This document shows, piece after piece, positions 43,910 through 53,280 of a stretch of 64,000 bases of DNA (position 1 is its first letter; every line of letters starts with the position of its first letter). The stretch spans positions 1 through 64,000 of the forward strand of contig JAIYBU010000050.1 in assembly GCA_027488335.1 (NCBI GenBank), given 5' to 3'. The notes under the pieces were generated by a model. It saw only the letters and a list, made by a program, of their open reading frames with translations. It had not been told where the DNA came from and did no database searches. This stretch comes from Cytophagaceae bacterium. Its GTDB lineage: Bacteria; Bacteroidota; Bacteroidia; Cytophagales; Spirosomataceae. Made by a program: the position numbers and the translations under genes.

Positions 43910-46900
43910 TTAAAAACTAATCGAAAGGTTTGCACCTACACTTCTTGAATTTGGTAATTCGCCATAAGCAAAACCTTGTTGGTTAGCACCGAAACGGTCA
44001 ACCTCTGGGTCGATGTGTGGCGTATTTTTGAATAAAATAGCTAAATTTCTACCTACAATCGAAAGTTTTGCATTCTGTAAGTGTAGTTTCGATAAAACCG
44101 ATTTAGGAATAGTATATCCAAATGAAACTTCACGTAATTTGACAAAAGAAGCATCGAAAATAGCCGCCTCATGGTAACGACGAGGGTTGTTATAACCAAT
44201 CAATTGGTTGGTTGCCACAATCACGTCGTTTGGTACATACTGAGGGTTTTCGGTAGTTCCGATATTCATTACCCCTTTTCCGATGATACCTTCTTCACGA
44301 CCAACGGCTGTTTCGGCATATTGGCCTGTCCAACGAGCAGTACCCGTACCTTCGTCGAAAATATCTCCGCCAATTTTGGCATCAATCAAAGCTGTTAATG
44401 TAAATTTCTTGTAAGTGAAAGTATTCGAGATACCACCCATCCAATCTGGTTGGATATTACCCAAAATTCTTGGAGTAGTTTCTACTACTGGCAAGCCATT
44501 GGCGTAAACAATTTGTCCGTCAGGAGCGTGTTTGAAACCAATACCAAACAACGAACCGTAAGGCATTCCTACTTGGGCAATTGAAGTCAAACCTCTACGC
44601 TCTTGGAGTGTGTAGGTTGTCAGACCTTCGGCCAAAGCGATTACTTTATTGCGATTACGAGAATAATTCACAGCCACATCCCACTTGAAAGCATTGGCTT
44701 CCATTACTTTTCCTGAGAGCATAATCTCGATGCCTTGATTCGTGATTTGACCTGCGTTTAAGATACGTTTGTCGTAGCCACTGGCTTTCGAGATTTCTAC
44801 TCCAAGAATTTGGTTTTTGGTTGATTGGTTATAGTAAGTGAAGTCTAATCCGAAGCGATTTTTCAAGAATTTCAAGTCTAAACCTAATTCAATACCCGTT
44901 GTAATTTCAGGTTTCAGAGTAGCGTTTGAAATTGTTAAATTTTCATAATAGGCTGGTAATGTGCTATTCCACGAACCACCTGCACGGAAAGTTTGTGCTA
45001 ATTGATACGGGTCGGCATCGTTTCCTACTTGAGCCCAGCTTGCTCTAACTTTTCCGTAAGAAAGAATCGTTTTAGGGAAATTTATTAAATCTGTAACAAC
45101 GCCGCTCAATGAAACTGAAGGATAAAAATACGAACGAGCATTGGATGGAAGCGTACTCGACCAGTCATTACGTGCTGTTGCATCTAAAAACAAAGCATTC
45201 AAATAACCTAATTGTACTGAGCCATACACACTTTGTACTTCGGCTTTTTCGATACGGCTATCAATGGTATTTTGGCTTGGATTTGAGTTTGCCAAGTTAT
45301 AAACGCCATCTACAACTAACTCGGCTACATTAGCAAAATTACGTTTGTAATAATTGCTTCTTTGAGCGGCACCAGCCGAAGCTACCAAATGAAAATCTTT
45401 GGTAATTGATTTTTCGTAAGATAACAAGGCATCATGATTGGTTTCTTGGCGACGTAAAACCTCTTCTGAATAACGGCCTGGTGTACGGTTTCCGTTACGA
45501 ACTCTATCGAAATTAACGATATTGATGCGAGTATCAGACCACATATCCGTACCGCTTCTAATCATCAATTTCAATTCTGGCGAAATCGTAAAGTTTAAGG
45601 CAATATTTCCAACTAAACGGTCTTTATCATTGGTGTAAGGTAGTTTTTCACTTGTATAAAACGGATTCGTAAAGAATGTATGTTGCCAGTTAGCAGGGTC
45701 ATTGTCAGGTAATTTTCCTGCAACTGCTCGTTGAATATGCACATCGGCATAATCGGCATAATTGGCAAGTTGGTCCCACGAAACGTGGCGATGCGACCAG
45801 ATAAATTGGTCACCATTTTGGTACGTACGATTTCCACCCGATTTCACGTATTCGCCCGCAACTACAGCCGAAATGAATTTTGAAACCTTATAATTTGAGT
45901 TGATTTTGAAGTTATTTCTATAGAAATCATTAAAAGCCATCAAACCTTTTTGGTCGAGACGACCCACGCTCAATCGGAAACTTCCTTTGTCGTTTCCACC
46001 CGAAAGAGCTAAATTATTGGTTAAAGTTGTACCCGTTTGCCAGTATTCGTCCCAGTTATTGGGTTGTGGCGTAAGCGGAGCAACATCTTTTCCTGTAAAC
46101 CATTGTCTTACTAAGCGACCATCCATTGGGGCTCCCCAACTTTCGTCCGTACCTTCAGTACCAGTGGTAGAACCTGGCTTAACCGACCCGTAAGCTGCTT
46201 TGTATTGGTCATACGCATCAGGCGTAATTACCCCACTCCATCCATCCGAATACCATGTTGTATAACCTGAGCCACCACCATAAGTATTTTGAAAGTTTGG
46301 TTTAACCAATGGGCGTTCGGCCGTAAAGTTTGAGTTATATTCAATACCTAAACCCTTTGTGCCAGCACCGTCTTTGGTTGTAATCAAGATTACACCATTG
46401 GCAGCACGAGAACCATAAAGAGCAGCGGCGTTTGGTCCTTTCAACACCGAAATATCTTTAATGTTATCAGGGCTAACTTCTGAGATACCACCCCCGAATT
46501 GTTTGTCGAATTGTTGTTGAATCGGCACGCCATCCACTACGATAAGTGGCTGATTATTGCCCGAAACCGATGAAGCACCACGAATCTGAATAGTTGAGCC
46601 ACTTCCTGGGCCACCGTTGGCAGCGATACGAACACCCGCCATTTTACCAGCAAGCCCGTTAGCAATATTATTTGAGCGAGCCTCGACCAAGCTTTCACCT
46701 TTAAGTTCTTGTTGCGAATAGCCGAGCGATTTTTTCTCTCTCGAAATACCCAAAGCCGTTACCACAACTTCATTTAAAGTCTTTGTATCGGGCTGTAATA
46801 TAATATCAAACGTAGTTTTATTGTCAATTTTAATGTCGATAGTAACATATCCGATGGCACTAAACGTAAGCATACTACCACTTGCAGGGACTTTCAACGA

Positions 46901-47074
46901 AAATTTCCCATTGGCATCCGTGACCGTTCCAAATGAAGTTCCTTTTACAGTAACCGAAGTTCCAGGCAAAACGCCCTCGCTTTCAGAGCCAACAACTCCC
47001 GTGATGACCTTGTCTTGTGCCATTATCGCCGACGATAACAGCAAGCAAACTAATAAGTAGAAATTCTTCATCAT
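43910..47074 (-). CDS. SusC/RagA family TonB-dependent outer-membrane transporter
   Basis: A 1054-residue protein. The signal peptide MMKNFYLLVCLLLSSAIMAQ is followed by a carboxypeptidase-regulatory-like domain (about 22-100), TLNEVVVTALGIS, a TonB plug (about 110-235, ending ALYGSRAANGVILITTK) and a beta-barrel ending LSISF. ATG at 47074 or 47071 begins the signal peptide; a longer frame starting at 47122 would add a charged N-terminus without sense. SusD, a lipoprotein and a Tat aminotransferase follow on the same strand. The ligand is unknown; no glycoside hydrolase is nearby. Confidence 0.93.
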   Translation of the reverse strand: MMKNFYLLVCLLLSSAIMAQDKVITGVVGSESEGVLPGTSVTVKGTSFGTVTDANGKFSLKVPASGSMLTFSAIGYVTIDIKIDNKTTFDIILQPDTKTLNEVVVTALGISREKKSLGYSQQELKGESLVEARSNNIANGLAGKMAGVRIAANGGPGSGSTIQIRGASSVSGNNQPLIVVDGVPIQQQFDKQFGGGISEVSPDNIKDISVLKGPNAAALYGSRAANGVILITTKDGAGTKGLGIEYNSNFTAERPLVKPNFQNTYGGGSGYTTWYSDGWSGVITPDAYDQYKAAYGSVKPGSTTGTEGTDESWGAPMDGRLVRQWFTGKDVAPLTPQPNNWDEYWQTGTTLTNNLALSGGNDKGSFRLSVGRLDQKGLMAFNDFYRNNFKINSNYKVSKFISAVVAGEYVKSGGNRTYQNGDQFIWSHRHVSWDQLANYADYADVHIQRAVAGKLPDNDPANWQHTFFTNPFYTSEKLPYTNDKDRLVGNIALNFTISPELKLMIRSGTDMWSDTRINIVNFDRVRNGNRTPGRYSEEVLRRQETNHDALLSYEKSITKDFHLVASAGAAQRSNYYKRNFANVAELVVDGVYNLANSNPSQNTIDSRIEKAEVQSVYGSVQLGYLNALFLDATARNDWSSTLPSNARSYFYPSVSLSGVVTDLINFPKTILSYGKVRASWAQVGNDADPYQLAQTFRAGGSWNSTLPAYYENLTISNATLKPEITTGIELGLDLKFLKNRFGLDFTYYNQSTKNQILGVEISKASGYDKRILNAGQITNQGIEIMLSGKVMEANAFKWDVAVNYSRNRNKVIALAEGLTTYTLQERRGLTSIAQVGMPYGSLFGIGFKHAPDGQIVYANGLPVVETTPRILGNIQPDWMGGISNTFTYKKFTLTALIDAKIGGDIFDEGTGTARWTGQYAETAVGREEGIIGKGVMNIGTTENPQYVPNDVIVATNQLIGYNNPRRYHEAAIFDASFVKLREVSFGYTIPKSVLSKLHLQNAKLSIVGRNLAILFKNTPHIDPEVDRFGANQQGFAYGELPNSRSVGANLSISF

Positions 47075-47120
47075 AAATTCTTGGTTTAAGTTAGTTTGTT
47101 GTTCCCTTTTCAGCCGAATC

Positions 47121-47152
47121 ATTACGAGACTCCGACCGCTCGGTTTCGTAAT
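47121..47152 (-). promoter_or_regulatory. hairpin in the likely 5' leader of the second susC
   Basis: ATTACGA pairs with TCGTAAT and inside it CCGA pairs with TCGG. It lies about 50 bases upstream of the susC start and could be a leader structure. Confidence 0.4.
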
Positions 47153-47782
47153 AATCGGCCTAAAGGGAAATTATTATAGGGTCCAGTTTGGATAAAGTGT
47201 ATCTTCCAAGTCGAAAATTCTGAGTGTAGAAAATCCAACTTTCTAAGCAATGTTAATATTTTTTGAGTCGATGGTTTCCTGCCATCAGTTTAAGTCAAGA
47301 ATGTGAAGAGCACATTCGAGAGTCCGCATTTTAAGCGTAGTATTTATGAATTTCAAGCACCTTCCCTATTGCGGTCGGAAAAGAAGAGCTTGATGAAGAA
47401 TTGTTGTACTTATCTAAGAATCAATAACTAAAAGTAGTGTGTGTATTTCTAATAAAAAAATATTTTTCAAAAAAAATTAAATAAACATTAAAAATAATTC
47501 ATTTTTTTAAAATAAATATTCGATAAATCCAATTAAAAACTCTTTTTTGGTTCTATATCGAAAATATGGTTAACTTTTTTTTCAAAATATAATATGTTTC
47601 ATTTTTCTGTATTTATTATTAAAAAATTAACTTTCACTCAATTATATGTTATAAAAAATAATATTATTGAGTAAAAAAATGAAAATTATCAATTTTTAGG
47701 TTAAATTAATTTATTTAAAAACATTATAAATAATTGTAATATTCTAATTTTAAGCATTTTGCTCAAACAAATAAAAAAGAAG

Positions 47783-47817
47783 AAAGCACCCAAACTTTGT
47801 TGTCTGAGTGCTTTTTT
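47783..47817. terminator. terminator downstream of the 47875-49509 gene
   Basis: AAAGCAC and GTGCTTT form a stem, with an A-rich flank on the left (U-tract for leftward transcription) and T-run on the right. It follows the leftward gene ending at 47875. Confidence 0.7.
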
Positions 47818-47874
47818 GAAATGAATAAATTCAATCTAATTAATGTACTATATCTTGAAAAATTTTTGTAAAAA

Positions 47875-49509
47875 TCAAATCACGTTAGCATCAAAAACAC
47901 CCGTCAAGATTTTGTCTTCTCGCTTTACTTGTAGCCAAATACGGTAATGCCCAGCCTTCGGGAAAACATACGGAAAAGTAACCTGTCCGCCATGATGTCC
48001 GTTGGCCTCGTGTAGCATATTTCCCATCAATAATTTATCTCGTTCGGCTTCACTCATTGATTGAAGATTGGCCAATACATTATCAACACTATCTCGAAAT
48101 TTCTTTGCATTAGTTAAGTTCGGACGTTTATTACTTGTCTCGTCGATACGTTTTTGCAAAACCTGCACAGCCGTTGACGAGTACGTGCCATTAGGATGCA
48201 AATGAATATACACACTTGCATCGTCTTTAATAACGGCAGCATGGCCCATCATACCCAAATACGTTTGCAAGTTGGCAGGTTTACCATCGGGTGCAAGCAC
48301 CGAGAATTTCAAATTATAAACTTTCCCAGCCATGAGTTTCTGGTTTGGTTTTTCTTCCCAAATAATGCTTGAACCATCTTGTAGCTTGGTTTTTACCCCT
48401 GGCGTCCCACAAATCGTGATGCTTTCATCAACTACCGAATTGGCAGTTTTATTAAGGGCATTTGTCACCACAAACGTATCATCAGAGTCACCCGTAAGCG
48501 TTGGCATTACATTTACTTTAGGTGTTTGCGGAATCTCCACCGTATCAGCAATCGTATTTTGCAAGCTATGATAACGCAACACATCGGCAAAAATCAAGTA
48601 CTTTCCTGCAGGCATATTGGGTAGCGGAGCCTCAAACGTAAGCGTATCTTTGCGAGAAGGGTGCAAATGAGCAAACACTTCCATTGAACCTTCTTTTACC
48701 AGAAACATGTGCATCAACTTCCCGTGGTCAGGAATAATAAAACTTAATGAACGTCCATTGACCGAGGCCGAATCTATCTTGAAATTCAAGATTCGCTGCC
48801 CATTTCTCAAACTAATACTCGATGTAGCGGTGTAAGGCCGATAGATATTTCGCTGATAATCAGCCGTTTCGGCATTCCACCACATATTTCCACCAAACAA
48901 AAGCAATCCACAAAATGAGGCCCCAATCGTTGAGCCAACGATACGTCGCTTTTTGGTTGAATTGTTTTCAGACTCTCCTACTTTCAGTAAACTATCGCCC
49001 GTACTTGCACCAATAATCGTAGTCATAATTCCAACCAAAAGCAAAGCCAAACCTGCCAAAATCCAACCCAACGAACTCGGCAGTTGGCGTTGAGCTGTGG
49101 AAAGGGCTGCAATCGGAACTAACACCTCACCTTTTCCTCTTGCTCCTTCAATGATAATTTTTACACTGGCCGCTCCATTTTCCATAAGCCAAATTTTACC
49201 TTCGTATTTACCCGCTTCTGTCATCATGCCCTCGTCAGAACGCGGCGAACCTTCATCACCAGTCCAATAATAAATCGGACTCATTTTTACACTTTTTATA
49301 TCGATTCCATCAACCATCACCGACACTTTGGCCGTTCCTGGAATCACATCGGGTGGCTCAACATATACTTGTACGCTATAATTTCCAGCTTTTCCTTCAT
49401 GCACAACGCCTGCACTGCCGATGTGAGCAAATAATCGCCCCCCCGCCCCTAAAGGGGAACTAAGGAGAAGGATTAAAATGTATTTTAAAAAAATATTTAG
49501 TTTTTTCAT
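47875..49509 (-). CDS. membrane protein with two YtkA-like His motifs, possibly copper related
   Basis: A 544-residue envelope protein with a signal peptide, a periplasmic domain (about 30-140), a helix at about 147-168, a second at about 190-208, and a large C-terminal periplasmic part. Two similar His motifs stand out: DHGKLMHMFLV...EVFAHLHP (His262, His267, His281, His283) and LGMMGHAAVI...VYIHLHPNG. The latter is the pattern of YtkA-like and copper-handling proteins (GxMGHxxxx...HxHP). The signal peptide is partly encoded by a G-rich dispersed repeat. It follows a polytopic protein gene by 42 bases, likely one operon. The metal role is inference from motifs. Confidence 0.65.
   Translation of the reverse strand: MKKLNIFLKYILILLLSSPLGAGGRLFAHIGSAGVVHEGKAGNYSVQVYVEPPDVIPGTAKVSVMVDGIDIKSVKMSPIYYWTGDEGSPRSDEGMMTEAGKYEGKIWLMENGAASVKIIIEGARGKGEVLVPIAALSTAQRQLPSSLGWILAGLALLLVGIMTTIIGASTGDSLLKVGESENNSTKKRRIVGSTIGASFCGLLLFGGNMWWNAETADYQRNIYRPYTATSSISLRNGQRILNFKIDSASVNGRSLSFIIPDHGKLMHMFLVKEGSMEVFAHLHPSRKDTLTFEAPLPNMPAGKYLIFADVLRYHSLQNTIADTVEIPQTPKVNVMPTLTGDSDDTFVVTNALNKTANSVVDESITICGTPGVKTKLQDGSSIIWEEKPNQKLMAGKVYNLKFSVLAPDGKPANLQTYLGMMGHAAVIKDDASVYIHLHPNGTYSSTAVQVLQKRIDETSNKRPNLTNAKKFRDSVDNVLANLQSMSEAERDKLLMGNMLHEANGHHGGQVTFPYVFPKAGHYRIWLQVKREDKILTGVFDANVI
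49436..49461. repeat. G-rich dispersed palindrome, copy B, inside a coding sequence
   Basis: The plus strand reads CCCC, GCCCCTAAAGGGG, AACT. It covers codons about 17-25 of the gene above, giving SSPLGAGGR in its signal peptide. It is nearly identical to copy A. Confidence 0.65.
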
Positions 49510-49535
49510 TGATTTACGTTTTACTGTTGTTGAAA

Positions 49536-49556
49536 AGCTCCCCTCGGGGGGCTATC
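49536..49556. repeat. G-rich dispersed palindrome, variant copy C
   Basis: AGCTCCCCTCGGGGGGCT lies in the spacer between the two genes and supplies the stop codon of the upstream gene. It belongs to the same pattern (AGYTCCCCTnnnGGGG) as copies A, B and D. Confidence 0.5.
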
Positions 49557-50775
49557 TCTGCACTTGTTTCATCCAATTACCCCAAGCAAGACCAATACGT
49601 GTCGATAAAAAACTAAGAACAAATGAAAGCGAAATACCTACTAACCATTCATTCAATGATTTATTACTCCAAGGGCCAAACTTAAAGCGATATTCCCAGT
49701 CGGCATCGTTCTGAAACGACCAAGAGTTACTACCAAAAAACCAATTTCGAGCCAATGGCGATTCGTGCAAAAATGTACCAAACGGATAATGTGTGAGTAA
49801 TAAAACAAGCGTATAAGCTCCGCCCAAAATGAATGCTAAAGTCCAATCGTTTTTAGTCGAAAACCTATCTCGTAACCAATCGGTGACAAACGCTGGAATA
49901 AATAAAAGCAGCGGAAAGCCGAGTGTTTGATAGGTACTGATTTTATTATGAATAGGCCCTAACAGAGGTTCGGCAGGCAAAAGCCTCAGCGTGGCATTAA
50001 CAGCCCAGTGGAAAATCAAAAATATGATACATATATAGGTAGTTCCCCATTTTTTGTTTGAAGCTCGACCCGCTGCAAATAAGATAAATGGAAATGCTCC
50101 ACTCGCAACTTCATAAAACGATGGCTCGTGCATAGCCCAACGTCCCAACGATTCCGAAAGAAATGTAAAAATAGAAGTGATTAGAAAAGCTGCTGTAAAA
50201 ATAAACATCCATTGCAAACGATTCGTACGTTTAGTATTTTCTTCGGCCGAAAGCGAGCTTATTTTTTCGCTTCTATTCAGAAATGCTAAAACGGCAATCA
50301 TAGCTCCCATTTGTACGCTCATTAACCCCAAGAGCAAAACTGTATGTGGTGGAGAAAGAATCTGCACGTCAAGCCCATAGGTATTGTGCCACCAATCATC
50401 AAAAGGTGCAGAGGTAAGCGAAGCGATTCCGCCCCAAATACAGAAAAGTCCACCCAATGAACTGTAAAAAATACCCCAAAACTTTACCATTTTGCCTTTT
50501 TCGAGTTGATTTCCCCAAAACGAAGTTTTCAAAACCTGATAACCCGAAAAAATACCTGCGACTGCCGCTCCAATGTACGTTACTACGTGCGGGGCTGAAA
50601 AAAGCCCATCGCGGCCGATGCTCATGTGCCAAGCAATATCCCATAAGATTCCGAGAATCACGCACATAGAAGCAATCACGCTCACATATACATAGAGCGG
50701 AATAGCCAATAAGATTTTTGAAAATAAAGAAACCTCTTTTTCGGCTGTAATAGACTGATTAATAGTCGTTTCCAT
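49552..50775 (-). CDS. polytopic membrane protein with duplicated D-WH-G-D-S-PH motif, unknown function
   Basis: A 407-residue protein with about 9-10 membrane helices. Two copies of one motif are visible: Asp46-Trp49-His50-Gly54-Asp56-Ser60-Pro62-His63, and Asp126-Trp129-His130-Gly134-Asp136-Ser141-Pro143-His144. Each stands between helices, so two His/Asp sets could form a metal or haem site. More His lie in the C-terminal half (MHEPSF, LTHYPFGTFLHES). No named family was recognised. It is followed by the YtkA-motif protein, probably in one operon, which supports a metal or respiratory role without proving it. Confidence 0.6.
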   Translation of the reverse strand: METTINQSITAEKEVSLFSKILLAIPLYVYVSVIASMCVILGILWDIAWHMSIGRDGLFSAPHVVTYIGAAVAGIFSGYQVLKTSFWGNQLEKGKMVKFWGIFYSSLGGLFCIWGGIASLTSAPFDDWWHNTYGLDVQILSPPHTVLLLGLMSVQMGAMIAVLAFLNRSEKISSLSAEENTKRTNRLQWMFIFTAAFLITSIFTFLSESLGRWAMHEPSFYEVASGAFPFILFAAGRASNKKWGTTYICIIFLIFHWAVNATLRLLPAEPLLGPIHNKISTYQTLGFPLLLFIPAFVTDWLRDRFSTKNDWTLAFILGGAYTLVLLLTHYPFGTFLHESPLARNWFFGSNSWSFQNDADWEYRFKFGPWSNKSLNEWLVGISLSFVLSFLSTRIGLAWGNWMKQVQR

Positions 50776-50828
50776 TGATTATTGATTAGTTTGTGTAATG
50801 ACATTTCTATTGACTTCTACCCCTAAAA

Positions 50829-50848
50829 TTTAAGGAAATATCCTTAAA
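50829..50848. terminator. small hairpin overlapping the ogt stop codon
   Basis: TTTAAGGA pairs with TCCTTAAA around AATA. It covers the ogt stop and stands before the next leftward gene. Confidence 0.4.
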
Positions 50849-51347
50849 ACAGACCTAATTGAGCCTGTCTGGGCAAACTTCCCTCGTGTCGAAGTAAACA
50901 TTCTTTTCGCCAAAGGTCGCCTCCGTAGCCTACCAAACTGCCATCTGAGCCAATAACTCGGTGGCACGGCAAAATTATTGTCAACGGATTATTGCCATTG
51001 GCTGTCCCTACTGCTCGAATAGCTTTTTCATTACCAATCCTTCGAGAGAATTCAAGATACGAAATCGTTTTGCCGTAAGGAATAGTTTTTAAATATTCCC
51101 ACACATTTCGTTGAAAATCAGTTCCTTGCGGCTGTAGAGGTAAGTCGAAATCTCTAAGTTTTTTATCAAAATAAGCATCAAATTGCCTAATACATTCATC
51201 AATGATTGGCGAATTTTCGAGCGTTTCATCTAACTGACTGCTGGGTTTCTTTTGGGCTTCCCGAAACAATACGTGCGTCAGAAAATCATCATTGGCGATA
51301 ATCTCCAAAACACCAATCGGTGATGTATAATGCTTAATGTATTGCAT
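50844..51347 (-). CDS. ogt: methylated-DNA--protein-cysteine methyltransferase
   Basis: A 167-residue DNA repair protein that removes O6-alkyl groups from guanine by transfer to a Cys. The active site is LTIILPCHRVIGSDGSLVGYGGDLWRKECLLRHE, with the PCHRV core. The helix-turn-helix FQRNVWEYLKTIPYGKTISYLEFSRRIG precedes it. The N-terminal part is a short ribonuclease-like domain. No Ada regulatory domain is fused. It is divergent from the ubiE-type gene. Confidence 0.93.
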   Translation of the reverse strand: MQYIKHYTSPIGVLEIIANDDFLTHVLFREAQKKPSSQLDETLENSPIIDECIRQFDAYFDKKLRDFDLPLQPQGTDFQRNVWEYLKTIPYGKTISYLEFSRRIGNEKAIRAVGTANGNNPLTIILPCHRVIGSDGSLVGYGGDLWRKECLLRHEGSLPRQAQLGLF

Positions 51348-51440
51348 AAATTATGTTCTTCTTTATTCGATTTCAAATATATAAAAAGTATCTCGCAAAA
51401 ACTTTTCTGATAATCAATCAGTTATCAAATAGTAGTTTTG

Positions 51441-51448
51441 TAATTTTG
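51441..51448 (+). promoter_or_regulatory. -7 box upstream of menG
   Basis: TAATTTTG fits TAnnTTTG and stands 51 bases before the ATG at 51500. It supports the shorter start. The -33 element is not clear. Confidence 0.4.
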
Positions 51449-51499
51449 TGGAATTATTTTAAATTTATACGAGCGATTCAGAAGAATCACTCTACTGAT

Positions 51500-52225
51500 A
51501 TGGTAGTACCTTACAAAGAAAAAGACAGCAGCAAGCGTGAGCAAATTGCCGAAATGTTTGATAATGTTTCGCCTAAATATGATTTCTTGAACCATTTGCT
51601 CAGTGGTGGAATTGATTTTTGGTGGAGAAAAAAGGCTATCTCGATGTTGCGTGCCGAAAAACCACAATTGATTTTAGATATTGCCACAGGTACGGGCGAC
51701 TTGGCCGTTGAAGCCGTGAAACAACTCAAACCCGAAAAAGTTATTGGCGTTGATATTTCGGAAGGAATGTTATCGTTCGGGCGTGAAAAAATGAAGAAAT
51801 TAGGTTTGGAAAACAAAATCGAACTTCAAATGGGAGATTCAGAGAAATTACAGTTTGAAAACAATACTTTCGATGCTGTTATCGTTTCTTTTGGAGTACG
51901 TAACTTTGAAAATCTCGAAAAAGGCCTTACTGATATGTGCCGAGTAACTAAGTCGGGCGGAACGTGCATGGTCATGGAATTTTCGAATCCTAAAACTCCC
52001 GTTATTAAGCAATTATACAATTTTTACAACGCAACAATCCTGCCTTTCATTGGCCGATTAGTATCAAATGATAGTTCGGCTTACAGCTATTTGCCCGAAT
52101 CGGTAAAGGCTTTTCCAGAAGGTGAAAATTTCTTGAAAGTGTTTGAAAAAGCAGGATTCCGTCAAACAAAATGTATTCCGCTTACCTTTGGCGTTTGCTC
52201 AATATACATTGGTAAAAAGCCATGA
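51500..52225 (+). CDS. menG: demethylmenaquinone methyltransferase, UbiE/MenG
   Basis: A 241-residue SAM-dependent methyltransferase for the last step of menaquinone synthesis. REQIAEMFDNVSPKYDFLNHLLSGGIDFWWRKKAI is the family's first signature, followed by ILDIATGTGDLAVEA (SAM site), GVDISEGML, VSFGVRNFENLEKGL and MEFSNPKTPVIKQLYNFY. The start at 51500 matches family length; an in-frame ATG at 51353 would add 49 residues of non-coding look and overlap the promoter. The porT gene follows 24 bases later, an order seen in many Bacteroidota. Confidence 0.93.
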   Translation: MVVPYKEKDSSKREQIAEMFDNVSPKYDFLNHLLSGGIDFWWRKKAISMLRAEKPQLILDIATGTGDLAVEAVKQLKPEKVIGVDISEGMLSFGREKMKKLGLENKIELQMGDSEKLQFENNTFDAVIVSFGVRNFENLEKGLTDMCRVTKSGGTCMVMEFSNPKTPVIKQLYNFYNATILPFIGRLVSNDSSAYSYLPESVKAFPEGENFLKVFEKAGFRQTKCIPLTFGVCSIYIGKKP

Positions 52226-52249
52226 CGAGTTTTATCTTTAAAATTGTTT

Positions 52250-52984
52250 ATGAAAAACGTTCCTTTTCTTAGATTTGCAATTAGTCTTTTTTTAGTAGCC
52301 ATCCTTTCAAAAAGTGTGCTTGCACAACAAACTCGCCGCCATTTTCAGGCCGACTATGATGCCAAAGCATTAAGATTTGGCTATTTTTTGGGACTAACAA
52401 GTACTTATTACAACGTTAAGTTCAATAATTATTTTGTCAATAAAGATAACTATTATAGCATTACTTCTCCTTCTACTTTTGGGCTAAAAATGGGAGGGTT
52501 GGCTAATTTTAGGCTCAACGATTATTTTGATTTTAGATTCTTACCTACGGTATCTATTTACGGAAGAAGATTAGGATACAAATACATAGACACAGCACTA
52601 CCAGACAGCGACCCAAATAAGTTTAAAGAAAATACTGATTTACGAGAGACTGCTTGGTTTGAAGTTCCTATGATGCTCAAGTACAAATCCGAAAGACGTG
52701 GAAATGTACGAATGTATGTTTTCGGCGGACTTCGTTACGGAGTGGAAACAAACCCCAACAGCAGAAGAAATAAGTCGAAATTCATCACAAAAACCAGTGA
52801 TTTCAGTATCGAATATGGCACAGGAATTGAGTTTTTTAGAGAATATTTCAAGTTTTCGCCTGAAATACATTTCTCTCATGGACTTAAAAACTTGGTTGAC
52901 CCTGTAAATAACAAAAATACACCCCTTCAAGGCGTTGACCGCCTGACAACACATACGGTTACGCTCTACCTTTTATTTGAGTAA
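52250..52984 (+). CDS. porT: type IX secretion/gliding protein PorT-like outer-membrane beta-barrel
   Basis: A 244-residue protein with a signal peptide ending SVLAQQ. The mature part is a small beta-barrel: LRFGYFLGLTSTYYNVKF, LKMGGLANFRLNDYFDFRFLPTVS, ETAWFEVPMMLKYKSERRGNVRMYVFGGLRYG, FSIEYGTGIEFFREYFKFSPEIHFSHGLKN, ending in LYLLFE. These match PorT (SprT), needed for the type IX secretion system. The position directly after ubiE is typical of the phylum. ATG at 52250 begins the signal peptide. A hairpin follows. Confidence 0.85.
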   Translation: MKNVPFLRFAISLFLVAILSKSVLAQQTRRHFQADYDAKALRFGYFLGLTSTYYNVKFNNYFVNKDNYYSITSPSTFGLKMGGLANFRLNDYFDFRFLPTVSIYGRRLGYKYIDTALPDSDPNKFKENTDLRETAWFEVPMMLKYKSERRGNVRMYVFGGLRYGVETNPNSRRNKSKFITKTSDFSIEYGTGIEFFREYFKFSPEIHFSHGLKNLVDPVNNKNTPLQGVDRLTTHTVTLYLLFE

Positions 52985-53007
52985 GGATACCACAAGCAAC
53001 CAATTTT

Positions 53008-53061
53008 AGACAAAAGTTGTTAGGTCTGTAAAAGCAGATTTTCACGACTTTTGTCTATTTA
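53008..53061 (+). terminator. terminator-like hairpin after porT
   Basis: AGACAAAAGTTGT pairs with ACGACTTTTGTCT (one G-U pair) around a 23-base loop, followed by ATTTATT. It lies 24 bases past the porT stop. Confidence 0.65.
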
Positions 53062-53067
53062 TTATCA

Positions 53068-53280
53068 ATGAAATACATTGCCATTTTTCTCGTAAGACTC
53101 TACCAAGCAGGTATTTCGCCTTGGTTTCCACCATCGTGCCGTTATACGCCTACTTGTTCACAATATTCGGTGGAAGCCTTCCAAAAACACGGCTTTTTCA
53201 AAGGTTTTTGGCTAACTGCCAAACGTATTGCACGCTGCGGCCCGTGGAGTCATACCCACGGCTACGACCCCGTTCCTTAA
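53068..53280 (+). CDS. yidD: membrane protein insertion efficiency factor YidD
   Basis: A 70-residue protein with the whole YidD signature: [31 protein letters not shown] and [15 protein letters not shown]. The three conserved Cys are present. YidD assists the insertase YidC at the inner membrane. Full length for the family. It starts 7 bases after the hairpin region that ends the porT transcript. Confidence 0.93.
   Translation: MKYIAIFLVRLYQAGISPWFPPSCRYTPTCSQYSVEAFQKHGFFKGFWLTAKRIARCGPWSHTHGYDPVP

Larger units (their letters stand above)
47075..47874. other. 800-base AT-rich intergenic region
   Basis: No gene was recognised. Near the susC end there is a hairpin at 47121-47152. From about 47440 to 47770 the sequence is extremely A+T-rich with many A- and T-tracts. 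A terminator-like hairpin stands at 47783-47813. The length suggests a long regulated leader or upstream promoter region for the SusCD operon. Confidence 0.6.

Noticed and set aside
51353-51499. Longer N-terminus for MenG
   Set aside because: The family starts near MVVPYKEKD; the extension overlaps a -7 box.
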